Shown in pieces: positions 18,118-27,700 of a stretch of 41,866 nt of DNA. The stretch's first letter is position 1. Each line of letters opens with the position of its first letter. This DNA is from an uncultured Bacteroidota bacterium (lineage in GTDB: Bacteria > Bacteroidota > Bacteroidia > Chitinophagales > Chitinophagaceae), in contig CAIMDZ010000050.1 in the NCBI GenBank assembly GCA_903839875.1, forward strand, positions 1 to 41,866, written 5' to 3'. The position numbers were made by a program, and so were the translations under genes. The notes beneath the pieces are model-generated. The model was not told the origin of the DNA. It ran no database searches and saw only the letters and a list, made by a program, of their open reading frames with translations.

Positions 18118-18978
18118 ATGACAGATAATACGGTAGCTGATGAGCATTGGGACATACTGATTAGTTCCCGTCGCGGGTACCTGGATTTTAATCTTAAAGA
18201 GCTCTGGCGATACCGCGACCTGCTCAAGATGTTTGTAAAAAAAGACATCATCACCGTTTACAAGCAAACCATCCTCGGCCCTGCGTGGTTTGTCATTCAG
18301 CCTGTTCTTACCTCGCTGATGTTTTTTCTGATCTTCAACAAAATCGCAAACATCTCAACCGGCGAAGTGCCTGCCATACTGTTCTACCTTTTAGGTAATG
18401 TATTATGGTCCTATTTTTCAGAGACCCTGAATACTACCTCCCGCACTTTTACGGATAATGCCGCTATTTTCGGAAAAGTTTATTTTCCCCGCCTGGTGCT
18501 GCCATTATCCAAAGTGGTTTCAGGGCTTGTTAAGTTTCTTATCCAGTTTGGTTTGTTTGCACTTTTTTTATTGTATTTTATTTTTATTGACAAGCGGGTA
18601 ACACCCAACTGGCATATTTTCCTGACGCCGGTCTGGTTGTTGGTTATTGTCTTCATGAGCCTGGGGTTCGGGATCATTATTACCTCACTTACCACCAAGT
18701 ACAGGGACCTTACTTTTCTCATAAGCTTTGGCGTTCAGTTGGCCATGTACATAACCCCTGTCATTATTCCTCTTTCAGAAGTAACCGGCAGGAAAAAGAT
18801 ATTATTTCAGCTCAATCCACTCACTTCATTATTTGAAGCCTTTAAGAATGGTTTTTTCGGGAAAGGTGATTTCAGCATACCCTGGCTGTTATATAGCATC
18901 GGGTTTACAATATTATTGTTATTGACCGGCATTGTTTTCTTCAACAGGGTGGAGAAGAGGTTTATTGACACGGTGTAA
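18118..18978 (+). CDS. ABC-2 type polysaccharide exporter permease (Wzm-like)
   Basis: The 286-residue inner-membrane protein has a short cytoplasmic N-terminus and about six membrane segments. The N-terminal motif is typical of Wzm/TagG permeases (LKELWRYRDLLKMFVKKDII, followed by VYKQTILGPAWFVIQP). Helices are found at about 63-85, 105-130, 142-160, 172-195, 205-225 and 260-280. It would export a finished lipid-linked glycan or glycolipid together with a Wzt-like ATPase. No ATPase gene lies beside it: the next gene, on the same strand after 128 bases, is a T9SS cargo protein. The partner must be encoded elsewhere, or the locus has been rearranged. Confidence 0.92.
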   Translation: MTDNTVADEHWDILISSRRGYLDFNLKELWRYRDLLKMFVKKDIITVYKQTILGPAWFVIQPVLTSLMFFLIFNKIANISTGEVPAILFYLLGNVLWSYFSETLNTTSRTFTDNAAIFGKVYFPRLVLPLSKVVSGLVKFLIQFGLFALFLLYFIFIDKRVTPNWHIFLTPVWLLVIVFMSLGFGIIITSLTTKYRDLTFLISFGVQLAMYITPVIIPLSEVTGRKKILFQLNPLTSLFEAFKNGFFGKGDFSIPWLLYSIGFTILLLLTGIVFFNRVEKRFIDTV

Positions 18979-19106
18979 TTATTCCCAAAAGGTGGTTCCT
19001 CATTCGGTTATTCAAAAGGTTTTCCTGTTAAAATTCTTATAATTTGATTATTCTCAGCAATATATAGGCCGCAATGCGGTTATTTTGCTGCTAAATATTC
19101 ATAATT

Positions 19107-20102
19107 ATGAAACAACCACTACTCGCATTTCTTGCCATCATCCTTATTGCCGGAAAGGCAGAGGCGCAGATGCCCTACACCTTTACCGCTTACCACCAAA
19201 CCTATGTGCCGCTGACTTCTGGAACAGTACTTGCTCCCGGATATGCATGGAATAGCAGTACCTTCTATTCAATTCCAACTGGTTTCCCATTCATGATTGA
19301 CACTATTCATTGCTCATACATGTTTATGCAGGGTGGTGGAACTACAGCAACGGATACTGCCAACGTTACTGCGTCGGGTTTTTTGCTCACAGACGCAAGT
19401 CTTGATGACCGGGGATACACACTGGGCGGTACTTCCCTTTCTCCGATACGTTGGGTACTATCAGGCACAACACCCAATCGCATTCTGAAGGTGGAAGCTT
19501 TTAATTGCGGCTTCGATCAGCAATTGATTGATTCCGGTTTTATGAAGGATTCTGTGAACCTGCAGGTATGGTATTATGAAGATTCTGATATTGTAGAGCT
19601 GCGATATGGGCCTTCCCTCATAACAGGAACTGACTATTTTATTGCTCCTACGACCATCGCCGGATATATGAAGGACATGGACACCTTCGGTAACGGAACC
19701 TTTTATGCATTGGGTGGCAACCCGAATAATCCTGTGGTTCAGACAGTGCCGTTTGCAGGTGGTAATCCTGTGGGAACGTTTTTACCTTTGTCAGGTTTCC
19801 CACAAAGCGGCCAGGTTTACCGTTTCGCCCGCATAGATCGGACAGGTGTACCCTCTGTATTTTCTTCGGATAACATCAAAGTATTTCCTACCAGCGCTCC
19901 GAGCGAGGTTTATGTGAGCTATAAGGGACCGGAGACTTTGAGTTATGAAGTTATGTCGGTGAACGGAACAAGAATGAACATAGAAGGAAAAGCAGTGAAC
20001 GGAACGACTACTATTAACATCAGCGAATTGCCATCTGGAATGTATCTGCTGCATTTAAGCGGCCCCACCGATAGCAAGGTATACAAATTTGTAAAGATCT
20101 GA
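19107..20102 (+). CDS. Secreted protein with T9SS type A sorting domain
   Basis: A 331-residue protein starting with a signal peptide (MKQPLLAFLAIILIAGKAEA, cleaved before QMPY). The central ~220 residues are beta-rich and show no domain I recognise. The last ~75 residues are a T9SS type A sorting domain: IKVFPTSAPSEVYVSYKG, a middle strand YEVMSVNGTRM, and an end INISELPSGMYLLHL then KVYKFVKI. It should be secreted through the type IX system. A clear terminator follows it, and it is not obviously part of the polysaccharide operon. Confidence 0.85.
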   Translation: MKQPLLAFLAIILIAGKAEAQMPYTFTAYHQTYVPLTSGTVLAPGYAWNSSTFYSIPTGFPFMIDTIHCSYMFMQGGGTTATDTANVTASGFLLTDASLDDRGYTLGGTSLSPIRWVLSGTTPNRILKVEAFNCGFDQQLIDSGFMKDSVNLQVWYYEDSDIVELRYGPSLITGTDYFIAPTTIAGYMKDMDTFGNGTFYALGGNPNNPVVQTVPFAGGNPVGTFLPLSGFPQSGQVYRFARIDRTGVPSVFSSDNIKVFPTSAPSEVYVSYKGPETLSYEVMSVNGTRMNIEGKAVNGTTTINISELPSGMYLLHLSGPTDSKVYKFVKI

Positions 20103-20123
20103 TAAGGGAATAATTTATTTCTG

Positions 20124-20160
20124 CCGCTCTTCAGGTAATAGCCCGGAGAGCGGTTTTATT
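20124..20160 (+). terminator. Intrinsic terminator after the T9SS cargo gene
   Basis: CCGCTCT (20124-20130) pairs perfectly with AGAGCGG (20147-20153) around a 16-base loop and is followed by TTTTATTTTATT. It is 21 bases after the stop. Confidence 0.85.
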
Positions 20161-20244
20161 TTATTGCGATATTTAGTCAATTGTTGTTTTTACAATTTTA
20201 TCCCCAAATAATATTCCCAAATTTCAATTCCTTATTTTTGCGGC

Positions 20245-22521
20245 ATGCAGAATTATTTAGAGGGGTTGAATGAACAGCAGCGGACAGCAGTAGAGCATAT
20301 AGACGGGCCACTGATGATAGTGGCAGGAGCAGGTAGCGGGAAAACCAAAGTCCTTACCACACGTATCGCGCACCTGATGCATAAGGGCGTAGATGCTTTT
20401 AATATACTTGCGCTTACATTTACCAACAAGGCCGCGGCCGAAATGAAGGAGCGTGTGGAACGGGCGCTGGGAAATACCGAAGCGCGCAATTTGTACATAG
20501 GCACTTTCCACTCAGTGTTTGCACGCATACTACGGGCGGAAGCCGGCAGGCTGGGGTACCCCGGCAACTTTACCATTTACGATACTGATGATGCTAAAAG
20601 TGTAATCAGGGACATTGTCAAGGAAATGAACCTGGATGATAAGCACTACAAAGCTGCCTATGTGTATAACCGAATCTCGGCGGCAAAAAACAGCCTCATA
20701 GATCCGGCTATATATAAACAGGATACACAAATACAGCAGGAAGACGCCCGTACGACCCGCCCCCTGATAGGGGATATTTATGAAGCGTATGCAAAACGGT
20801 GCTTTAGAAACGGCGCTATGGATTTTGACGATCTGCTGTTTAAAATGTATATACTCCTTACCCATTTTCCTGAAGCGCTTGCCAAGTACCAGGGTCGGTT
20901 TCATTACATACTGATAGATGAGTACCAGGATACTAACCTGGCACAATATGCCATAATAAAAATGCTGGGCGCCAGGCATGAGAATATTTGCGTGGTGGGC
21001 GATGATGCGCAGAGCATCTATTCTTTCCGCGGAGCTACGGTACAAAATATATTGCAGTTCCAGGACGACTATGAAGATGTGAAAATAGTAAAGCTGGAAC
21101 AGAATTACCGCAGCACCCAAACAATTCTGGATGTAGCCAATAATGTAATTGGTAATAACAAGAACCAGATACCAAAGGAATTATGGACCAGCAATGAGCA
21201 GGGTGAAAAGATAATACTGGCACGCACCATGACGGATAATGACGAGGGCAGGTTTGTGGCGGATGCTATTAAGGAGCAGCAGATGCGCAATCATTACAGC
21301 AATAAGGATTTCGCAATACTGTACCGTACCAATGCACAGAGCCGTTCGTTTGAGGAAAGTCTGAGAAAGATGAACATACCTTACAAGCTGGTGGGCGGCA
21401 CATCATTCTACCAACGTAAGGAGGTCAAGGATTTTCTTGCCTATCTGAGGATAGTAGTTAATACTCAGGACGAACTAAGTTTAAGGAGAATTATTAATAC
21501 CCCTGCCCGTGGAATCGGCAAGACTACTGAAGAGAAAATAGCAGTAAGAGCTAATGAACTTAATATGACTTACTGGGAAGTAATTGCCAACCCGGATATC
21601 AGCGGGGTACAATCTTCTCAAATCGAACGGTTTGTCATAATGATACGGAGTATTCAGGCAATGATTCAACAACAAAAAAATGCTTATGACATAGCTTTCG
21701 AGGCTGGCAAGCATTCAGGGCTGGTGCAAGATCTTTATAACGATAAAAGTGTAGAAGGACTTGCACGGTACGAGAACGTACAGGAATTGCTCAACTCAAT
21801 CAAGGAGTTTACCGAAACCCCTGATGAAGAAGGTGAGCTGCAGGACAAAAGTCTCGGCAGCTATCTGCAGCAGATCACATTGCTGACTGATGCTGACCAG
21901 AATAAAGATCCTGATGCAGATGTGGTGAAGCTTATGACCATACATGCGGCTAAAGGACTTGAGTTCCCATGTGTGTTTGTAGTAGGGCTCGAAGAGAACC
22001 TGTTCCCAAGCTCCATGAGCCTCTTCGACCGCGCAGACCTTGAGGAAGAACGAAGGCTGTTTTACGTATCCATCACCAGGGCAAAGGACCGGCTGTGGAT
22101 CACTTATGCCAATAGCCGTTACCGATTCGGAAACCTGGTGCAAAACGATGCCAGCCGCTTTATAGAAGAGATACCCGGCACACACCTGGATAAAACTTTT
22201 ACCGGCGCCAGCAACCGTCCGCAGGCAGGTGGTTTTGGAGGTATGCTCAACAACTCGTTTGATAAAATGCCATCGCTGAAAAAGCTGGCAGATAAACTTG
22301 CTGCACCTGCTCCGCCGGCACATAAACCCTCGGCAAACTTTTCAGCTGATGACCCCGTTGGCATGTCGGTAGGTATGGAGGTGGAACATCAGAAGTTTGG
22401 GTTTGGAAAAATACTCACGCTTGAAGGCGGCGCCAATAACCGAATTGCTGGTATTGATTTTGGTCCGCATGGCGTAAAGAAGATCATGCTGAATTATGCG
22501 AAGCTGAAGATTGTGAAGTAG
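20245..22521 (+). CDS. uvrD: UvrD/PcrA-type superfamily 1 DNA helicase
   Basis: A 3'-to-5' helicase acting in nucleotide-excision and mismatch repair and in clearing proteins from DNA. The 758-residue protein shows the SF1A motifs in order: Q-motif LNEQQRTAVEH (9-19), Walker A GAGSGKT (28-34), LTFTNKAAAEMKERV, TFHSVFARILR, Walker B DEYQDTN near 228-234, GDDAQSIYSFRGA, LEQNYRST, then VKLMTIHAAKGLEF near 560 and FYVSITRAKDRL. The C-terminal end (VEHQKFGFGKI up to KLKIVK) is the PcrA/UvrD Tudor-like domain that binds RNA polymerase. Length is normal. A TATTTTTG -7-like element lies just before the ATG at 20233-20240. Confidence 0.95.
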   Translation: MQNYLEGLNEQQRTAVEHIDGPLMIVAGAGSGKTKVLTTRIAHLMHKGVDAFNILALTFTNKAAAEMKERVERALGNTEARNLYIGTFHSVFARILRAEAGRLGYPGNFTIYDTDDAKSVIRDIVKEMNLDDKHYKAAYVYNRISAAKNSLIDPAIYKQDTQIQQEDARTTRPLIGDIYEAYAKRCFRNGAMDFDDLLFKMYILLTHFPEALAKYQGRFHYILIDEYQDTNLAQYAIIKMLGARHENICVVGDDAQSIYSFRGATVQNILQFQDDYEDVKIVKLEQNYRSTQTILDVANNVIGNNKNQIPKELWTSNEQGEKIILARTMTDNDEGRFVADAIKEQQMRNHYSNKDFAILYRTNAQSRSFEESLRKMNIPYKLVGGTSFYQRKEVKDFLAYLRIVVNTQDELSLRRIINTPARGIGKTTEEKIAVRANELNMTYWEVIANPDISGVQSSQIERFVIMIRSIQAMIQQQKNAYDIAFEAGKHSGLVQDLYNDKSVEGLARYENVQELLNSIKEFTETPDEEGELQDKSLGSYLQQITLLTDADQNKDPDADVVKLMTIHAAKGLEFPCVFVVGLEENLFPSSMSLFDRADLEEERRLFYVSITRAKDRLWITYANSRYRFGNLVQNDASRFIEEIPGTHLDKTFTGASNRPQAGGFGGMLNNSFDKMPSLKKLADKLAAPAPPAHKPSANFSADDPVGMSVGMEVEHQKFGFGKILTLEGGANNRIAGIDFGPHGVKKIMLNYAKLKIVK

Positions 22522-22585
22522 CCTAAAATCCTTAATTCCTGAAGGGACTTTGCCTGAGAACAGACTTTCAGCTTCAGTTAGTTGA

Positions 22586-22987
22586 TCATCTATTGGCAGA
22601 CCTTGAAAGAAAAAATGCTGTTAAACAAAATACCCCAATCCCCAGCAAAGCTCCTGCGGAGTCAGCAACGGCATCCATGAATTCCATGCTGCGGCCGAGG
22701 AAGGTGAGGGCGCCCTGCATTATCTCTATTAATGCCCCGAATGCTGTGGAAATGATAAAAAGGCCGGTGAGCCAGCCAATGGTTCTTACAGGCTTTACAC
22801 AAAGCCACAGGAAGGCGAAAACACCAAACAATACCAGGTGTGTCCACTTGTCAATTAATGGGATATCAACCTGGGGGATCTCTTTTGCCGGGGTGAAGCA
22901 GGCTATAAGAATAAGCAAGGTCCATAGGATTGCTACGAACCTTGCCTGTTTTTTATATGGGGAATCCTGAAGGAAAATCCTGCGCAT
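22586..22987 (-). CDS. VanZ-like family membrane protein
   Basis: A 133-residue membrane protein with four hydrophobic segments (about 17-34, 48-66, 70-92, 102-125). It has VanZ-like features: the first helix ends FTPAKE, then DKWTHLVLFGVFAFLW, and ALIEIMQGALTFLGRSMEFM with a following DAVADSAGALLG. VanZ proteins are widespread and their role is unclear; this is not evidence of antibiotic resistance. Its ATG is directly next to the stop of gcvH (no gap), so both are probably translated from one mRNA. Confidence 0.85.
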   Translation of the reverse strand: MRRIFLQDSPYKKQARFVAILWTLLILIACFTPAKEIPQVDIPLIDKWTHLVLFGVFAFLWLCVKPVRTIGWLTGLFIISTAFGALIEIMQGALTFLGRSMEFMDAVADSAGALLGIGVFCLTAFFLSRSANR

Positions 22988-23368
22988 TTATTCTCCTATC
23001 AGCGCCTTGTAGGCAGCAGCATCAAGCAGGCCGTCCACCTGGGCCGGGTTGCTTAATGTCATTTTTGCCATCCAGCCTTTTTCGTAAGGGTCATTATTTA
23101 CATAATCAGGGTGGTCATTCAGTTCGCCGTTTACTTCGGTGATTTTTCCGCTTACGGGAAGGAAAAGGTCAGACACTGTCTTTACTGCTTCTACTGTGCC
23201 GAAAACCTCACCTTCTGATAAATCCTGGCCAACAGAAGGAATATCAACGAATACTATATCGCCCAACTCATGCTGCGCGAAATCAGTGATACCTACAGTT
23301 GCAGTGGTGCCTTCTACTTTGATCCATTCGTGATCCTTGGTATAATGTAAATTGTCGGGAAAATTCAT
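22988..23368 (-). CDS. gcvH: Glycine cleavage system H protein
   Basis: The H protein carries a lipoyl group that shuttles the aminomethyl intermediate among the P, T and L proteins of the glycine cleavage complex. The 126-residue protein fits the normal length and shows the hybrid barrel core: [30 protein letters not shown], and the lipoylation motif [10 protein letters not shown] with Lys63, then [20 protein letters not shown] and GWMAKM. P, T and L genes are not nearby. The short vanZ-like gene follows with no gap. Confidence 0.95.
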   Translation of the reverse strand: MNFPDNLHYTKDHEWIKVEGTTATVGITDFAQHELGDIVFVDIPSVGQDLSEGEVFGTVEAVKTVSDLFLPVSGKITEVNGELNDHPDYVNNDPYEKGWMAKMTLSNPAQVDGLLDAAAYKALIGE

Positions 23369-23737
23369 TGTGTTTTGTTTTTTTGAAATTTTTGGTAAAA
23401 GTAGTTTAAAAAATTAAAAGGATATAGAGGGGTATATGCATAAATAGATGATTGTTGACAGGTTTATATGTTGAATAGTTGATTTGTTGATTTGTTGAGA
23501 GGTTGATAAGTTGATAGGTGGAAAAGATCATCGGGAATGATTCGGTCTTGTTTTACGTATATATGTATATATATGATTGCGTATTCTGAATTGTCGTTTA
23601 TATTGTTTGGCCTCACGCTCCAAGCTCCGCTCCGGCACTTGCATTCACTCCCAAGAACAGTCAGGTCCCAATTAATTGTTTGGTAAATGCTCACCACAGG
23701 ATGGCAGACTCGCCAGGGGTAGCAAAATACAATATTG
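23369..23737. other. Gene-free gap between DUF302 gene and gcvH, with repeat sequence
   Basis: This 369-base stretch holds the 8-bp array at 23470-23520 and an alternating TA/TG run at about 23558-23575. No gene is supported; a 95-codon minus-strand frame across it derives largely from the array. The part directly upstream of gcvH (23369-23420) is AT-rich and is the likely promoter region. Confidence 0.5.
23470..23520. repeat. 8-bp-period array (GTTGATAN units), reverse-complement family of 972-1055
   Basis: Six units in tandem: GTTGAATA, GTTGATTT, GTTGATTT, GTTGAGAG, GTTGATAA, GTTGATAG, then GTGG. In reverse complement these are TATCAAC-type units, so this is the same family as the array upstream of priA. 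Confidence 0.85.
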
Positions 23738-24124
23738 CTACAACTGATCAATTACTTTTTGCAATTTGGCTCTTATTTCAGTGGCAATATCCTGCAATTC
23801 ATTGTTTTCAATTGCTTTCATGGATGCCACAGGATCTACAGCGGAAACCTCCACCTGGCCCGTTACTTTTTCCTGAACGATAACATTGCATGGCAGCATG
23901 GTTCCGATTTTGTCTTCTGCCATCAGGGCTTTATAGGCAAATGGCGGGTTACATGCGCCAAGTATTTTATAGTTATAAAAGTCCACACCTAATTTTTTCT
24001 TTAAGGTGTCTTTCAGGTCAATTTCAGTCAAAATGCCAAAGCCTTCAGCTTTGAGTGCATCGGTAACTTTTCGAATCGCATTTTCGAAACTTCCGGCGAT
24101 TGTTTTGCTAAAATAGTAGGCCAT
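23738..24124 (-). CDS. DUF302 domain protein
   Basis: A 128-residue single-domain cytoplasmic protein. The DUF302 pattern is clear: MAYYFSKTIAGSFENAIRKV, ALKAEGFGILTEIDLKDTLK, YKILGACNPPFAYKALMAED, GTMLPCNVIVQEK and a final region with VDPVASM. The conserved LGACNP and LPCN cysteines are present. The biochemical role of DUF302 proteins is not established; they often appear near redox or sulfur genes, which is not the case here. Confidence 0.92.
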   Translation of the reverse strand: MAYYFSKTIAGSFENAIRKVTDALKAEGFGILTEIDLKDTLKKKLGVDFYNYKILGACNPPFAYKALMAEDKIGTMLPCNVIVQEKVTGQVEVSAVDPVASMKAIENNELQDIATEIRAKLQKVIDQL

Positions 24125-24417
24125 GGTTGTTTAATTATCGGTTTATTTAAATAATTTAAATGAACTTATTTGATGCGGTTTGTTGTAATTATATGTAAAT
24201 ATCATAAAGGATTGTATCAACGTATATGACTGAGGTTAGTCAATGTACTAATTTTCATCAATGCGTGAAGGCATGGGTTTCCGTGACTATCCTGGGAACT
24301 GAACAGCTATAGGTTGTATAAGTGTGCCACATCCTGTGAAGCCAGAAAGCGGTAACCGGCCCCGAACTCAAAGATGTGCTGCGCCCGGGGTTTTTACTAA
24401 ACCACTGCATCAGGATG

Positions 24418-24442
24418 ACACCCTAAGACAAGCTCAGGGTGG
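24418..24442. repeat. Dispersed palindromic repeat (CACCCT-AAGACAAGCT-CAGGGTG type)
   Basis: ACCCTAAG pairs with CTCAGGGT (one mismatch) around ACAAG. The motif belongs to the widespread bacterial family of short palindromes built on CAAGCTCA / TGAGCTTG. A relative with a CATGGT/ACCATG stem is at 33799-33824. Confidence 0.6.
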
Positions 24443-24619
24443 TTATATGTTAAAACACACACAAAACCGCTCCCACACAACATTTCAGCCATTCAAAATG
24501 GTATAATTTATTTGCCAGTTAAGCCAAATTGTAGTAATTTAGTGGTAATAGTTATGAAAAGTTTTGCACATAATATTATTAAAAAATTTATCCGTATTTA
24601 CCCGCTTGCATTTGGTAAG

Positions 24620-24628
24620 TTATCCACA
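24620..24628 (+). promoter_or_regulatory. Perfect DnaA-box match upstream of nrdJ
   Basis: TTATCCACA is the consensus DnaA-binding 9-mer and lies 110 bases before the nrdJ start codon. DnaA is known to regulate the nrdAB operon of E. coli. A single 9-base match could occur by chance in a window of this size, and no second box was seen nearby. Confidence 0.35.
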
Positions 24629-24737
24629 GGTATGTTAGTTTCTTTCTTTCACAAGGGACCATGTTTTTGATAATTTAGCTGTCCCCCTACGGAAAAATCT
24701 AACTCTAAAATAATTAACCCAAAAATAATTTATTCTC

Positions 24738-27700
24738 ATGAGCGCCGCTTCTAAAAATAAGGGTCTATCCTTCGACCGCCACTACACCCGCGATGGTGTG
24801 AGTCCATACGACATGTTCGAGTACGACTACCGTACTTCAGTTATCCGCAATCCCAACGGGGAAAAAGTATTTGAAATGACCAATGTGGAAGTACCGAAGC
24901 ACTGGTCACAAATAGCTACCGACATACTGGCACAAAAATATTTCCGCAAGGCGGGCGTGCCACAGGCAGATGGCAGCCTTGGTCGCGAAACATCTATTAA
25001 GCAGGTAGCTCACAGGCTCGCCGGTTGCTGGCGCTCGTGGGGCGAGAACTATGGCTACTTCGCTACAAAGAATGACGCACAGGTATTCTATGATGAGCTG
25101 GCATACAGCATTATGATGCAGAGCTGCGCGCCCAATTCGCCGCAGTGGTTCAATACCGGGCTGTTCAGCAGCTATGGTATTGATGGCAAGGCGCAGGGGC
25201 ATTATTATGTTGACCCCAAGAGCGGCAAGCTGGAGCGTTCGCTGAACGCCTATGAGCGTCCGCAGCCGCATGCCTGTTTTATATTGAGTGTGGACGACGA
25301 CCTGGTAAACGAAGGTGGTATCATGGACCTTTGGGTGCGTGAGGCGCGTATCTTCAAATACGGATCGGGCGTGGGTACCAACTATTCCAACATAAGGGCC
25401 GAAGGTGAGAAGCTGAGTGGTGGCGGCACATCGAGCGGCCTCATGAGCTTTCTGAAAATAGGCGACCGCGCAGCAGGCGCTATTAAGAGTGGTGGCACCA
25501 CACGCCGCGCAGCCAAGATGGTGTGCCTGGACCTGGATCACCCGGAAGTAATAGACTTTATAGACTGGAAGGTGCAGGAAGAGCAGAAAGTAGCGGCGCT
25601 GATAGCGGCAGGCTACCCGAGCGACTACGAAGGTGAAGCTTACAAAACAGTATCGGGCCAGAACTCCAACAACTCTGTGCGTGTGCCCAACTCATTCTTC
25701 CATGCGCTGGATAACAATGCCAATTGGGAAATGACCGCACGCAGCACCGGCAAGGTGATGAAGACCATTCCGGCTAAAGAACTCTGGGAGAAAATATCTT
25801 ATTCGGCATGGCGCTGTGCTGACCCTGGTACACAATATGATACTACTATCAACGAATGGCATACTTGTCCGGAGGGTGGCCGCATCCGTGCTTCCAACCC
25901 GTGCAGTGAGTATATGTTCCTTGATAATACCGCATGCAACCTTGCATCGCTGAACCTGCGCCGTTTCTTTGATGAAGATACGAGCAAGTTTGACGTAGAA
26001 GGTTTTGAATACATGGTGCGCCTGTGGACTGTGGTGCTGGAGGTATCTGTGCTGATGGCACAGTTCCCGTCGCCGGAGGTTGCACAGTTGAGCTATGATT
26101 ACCGCACACTTGGATTGGGTTATGCTAACCTCGGGTCCATGCTGATGGTGAGCGGAATAGCTTACGACAGCGAAGAAAGCCGTGCCATAGCAGGCGCAAT
26201 CACCGCTATAATGAATGGTGTGGCATATAAGACATCGGCAGAGATGGCTGCGTGTCTTGGCACATTCCCTCGCTATGAAGAGAATAAGGAGCACATGATG
26301 CGTGTGATGCGCAATCACCGCGCAGCGGCTTATGACGCATCAGATGCATTTGAAGGAATAGAAATAAAACCCGTTGGCATCAATGCAAAATACTGCCCCG
26401 ACTACCTGCTGAAAGCCGCAACCAGGGCCTGGGACGACGCAGTGAAGATGGGAGAAAAATATGGCTACCGCAATGCACAGGCTACCGTGATAGCGCCTAC
26501 AGGTACCATAGGCCTGGTAATGGATTGCGATACTACCGGTGTGGAACCTGACTTTGCACTGGTGAAATTCAAGAAACTTTCGGGTGGTGGTTATTTCAAG
26601 ATCATTAACCAGAGCATACCTGCCGCGCTGAAGAAACTGGGTTACACTCCTGCACAGCAGGATGCCATAGTGAAGTTTGCAAAAGGCCATGGCACCTTTG
26701 CCGGCGCGCCCTTCATCAATCACCAGAGCCTCAGCCAGAAAGGCTTTATTGCCGACGAACTGAAGAAGTTGGATACACTGGTGGAAAGCGCCTTCGAGAT
26801 AGGATTTGTATTTAATCATTACAACCTGGGCGAAGAGTGCCTGAAACGCATTGGATTTACTCCTGAGCAGTATTTCGCACCCGACTTCAACCTGCTGGAA
26901 TCACTGGGATTCAGTGACACAGAGATTGACGCAGCCAACGATTACGTTTGCGGTACCATGACGGTAGAAGGCGCGCCCTTCCTGAAAGACGAACATCTGC
27001 CGGTATTTGATTGTGCCAACAAATGCGGCAAGAAAGGACAACGCTTTATTCATGCGCATGGCCACATTCGTATGATGGGCGCGGTGCAGCCATTTATCAG
27101 CGGCGCGATCTCCAAAACCATCAACCTGCCCAACGAGGCAACCATTGATGAAATAAAGGATTGCTACTACCTGAGCTGGCAGTTGGGCCTGAAGGCTTGC
27201 GCGCTGTATCGCGATGGTTCTAAACTGAGCCAGCCGCTGAGCAACAAGAGTGATAAGAAAAAGAAAGACGAAGTAAAAGAGGAAGCCCCCTCCATGCCTG
27301 TGAGCGACATCATAGACATGAGCAAGCTTACCGCCAAGGAACTGCTGGAAGAAATAAACAGGCGCGTGCAAAGCAGCCCTGATACTATACTGAAGCGTGA
27401 ACTGAGCCGTATAGTTGAACGCCAGACGCTGCCGGCCAAACGCAGAGGCTACACCATTAAGGGCAAGGTAGGCGGACAGGCTATCTTCCTGCGTACCGGA
27501 GAATACAACGATGGCACCCTGGGTGAAATATTCGTGGATATGGCTAAAGAGGGCGCTACCATGCGGAGCATGTTGAACAGCTTTGCAATAGCCATTTCTG
27601 TTGGCCTGCAGTATGGTGTGCCTCTGGAAGAATTTGTAGATAAATTCGCGTTTTCCCGCTTTGAGCCGTCGGGTATGGTAGAGCATCCGAATATTAAATC

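Larger units (their letters stand above)
24125..24737. other. Long upstream region of the ribonucleotide reductase gene
   Basis: A 613-base gap with no supported gene. It contains a GC-rich structured patch at about 24330-24400 (CCCCG 24359-24363 against CGGGG near 24398-24403, then TTTTT, terminator-like), a dispersed palindromic repeat at 24418-24442, and a perfect DnaA box at 24620-24628. The last 200 bases are AT-rich and should hold the nrdJ promoter. A faint resemblance to the end of a cobalamin riboswitch was considered and rejected. Confidence 0.5.

Noticed and set aside
22586..22987. VanZ-like gene as an antibiotic-resistance gene
   Set aside because: VanZ-like domains are widespread and no van cluster is present; only a general membrane-protein call is justified.
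23464..23751. 95-codon minus-strand open frame next to the DUF302 gene
   Set aside because: It overlaps the DUF302 coding end and the 8-bp array, and its C-terminus is the array read as LSTYQPLNKSTNQ.
24240..24400. Cobalamin riboswitch upstream of the B12-dependent reductase
   Set aside because: GTGCCAC and GAAGCCAGAAAGCGGTAACC recall the end of a B12 riboswitch, but the GGGAA/GTGAAA core, the P5 arm and proper spacing are missing. An Infernal RF00174 search would settle it.
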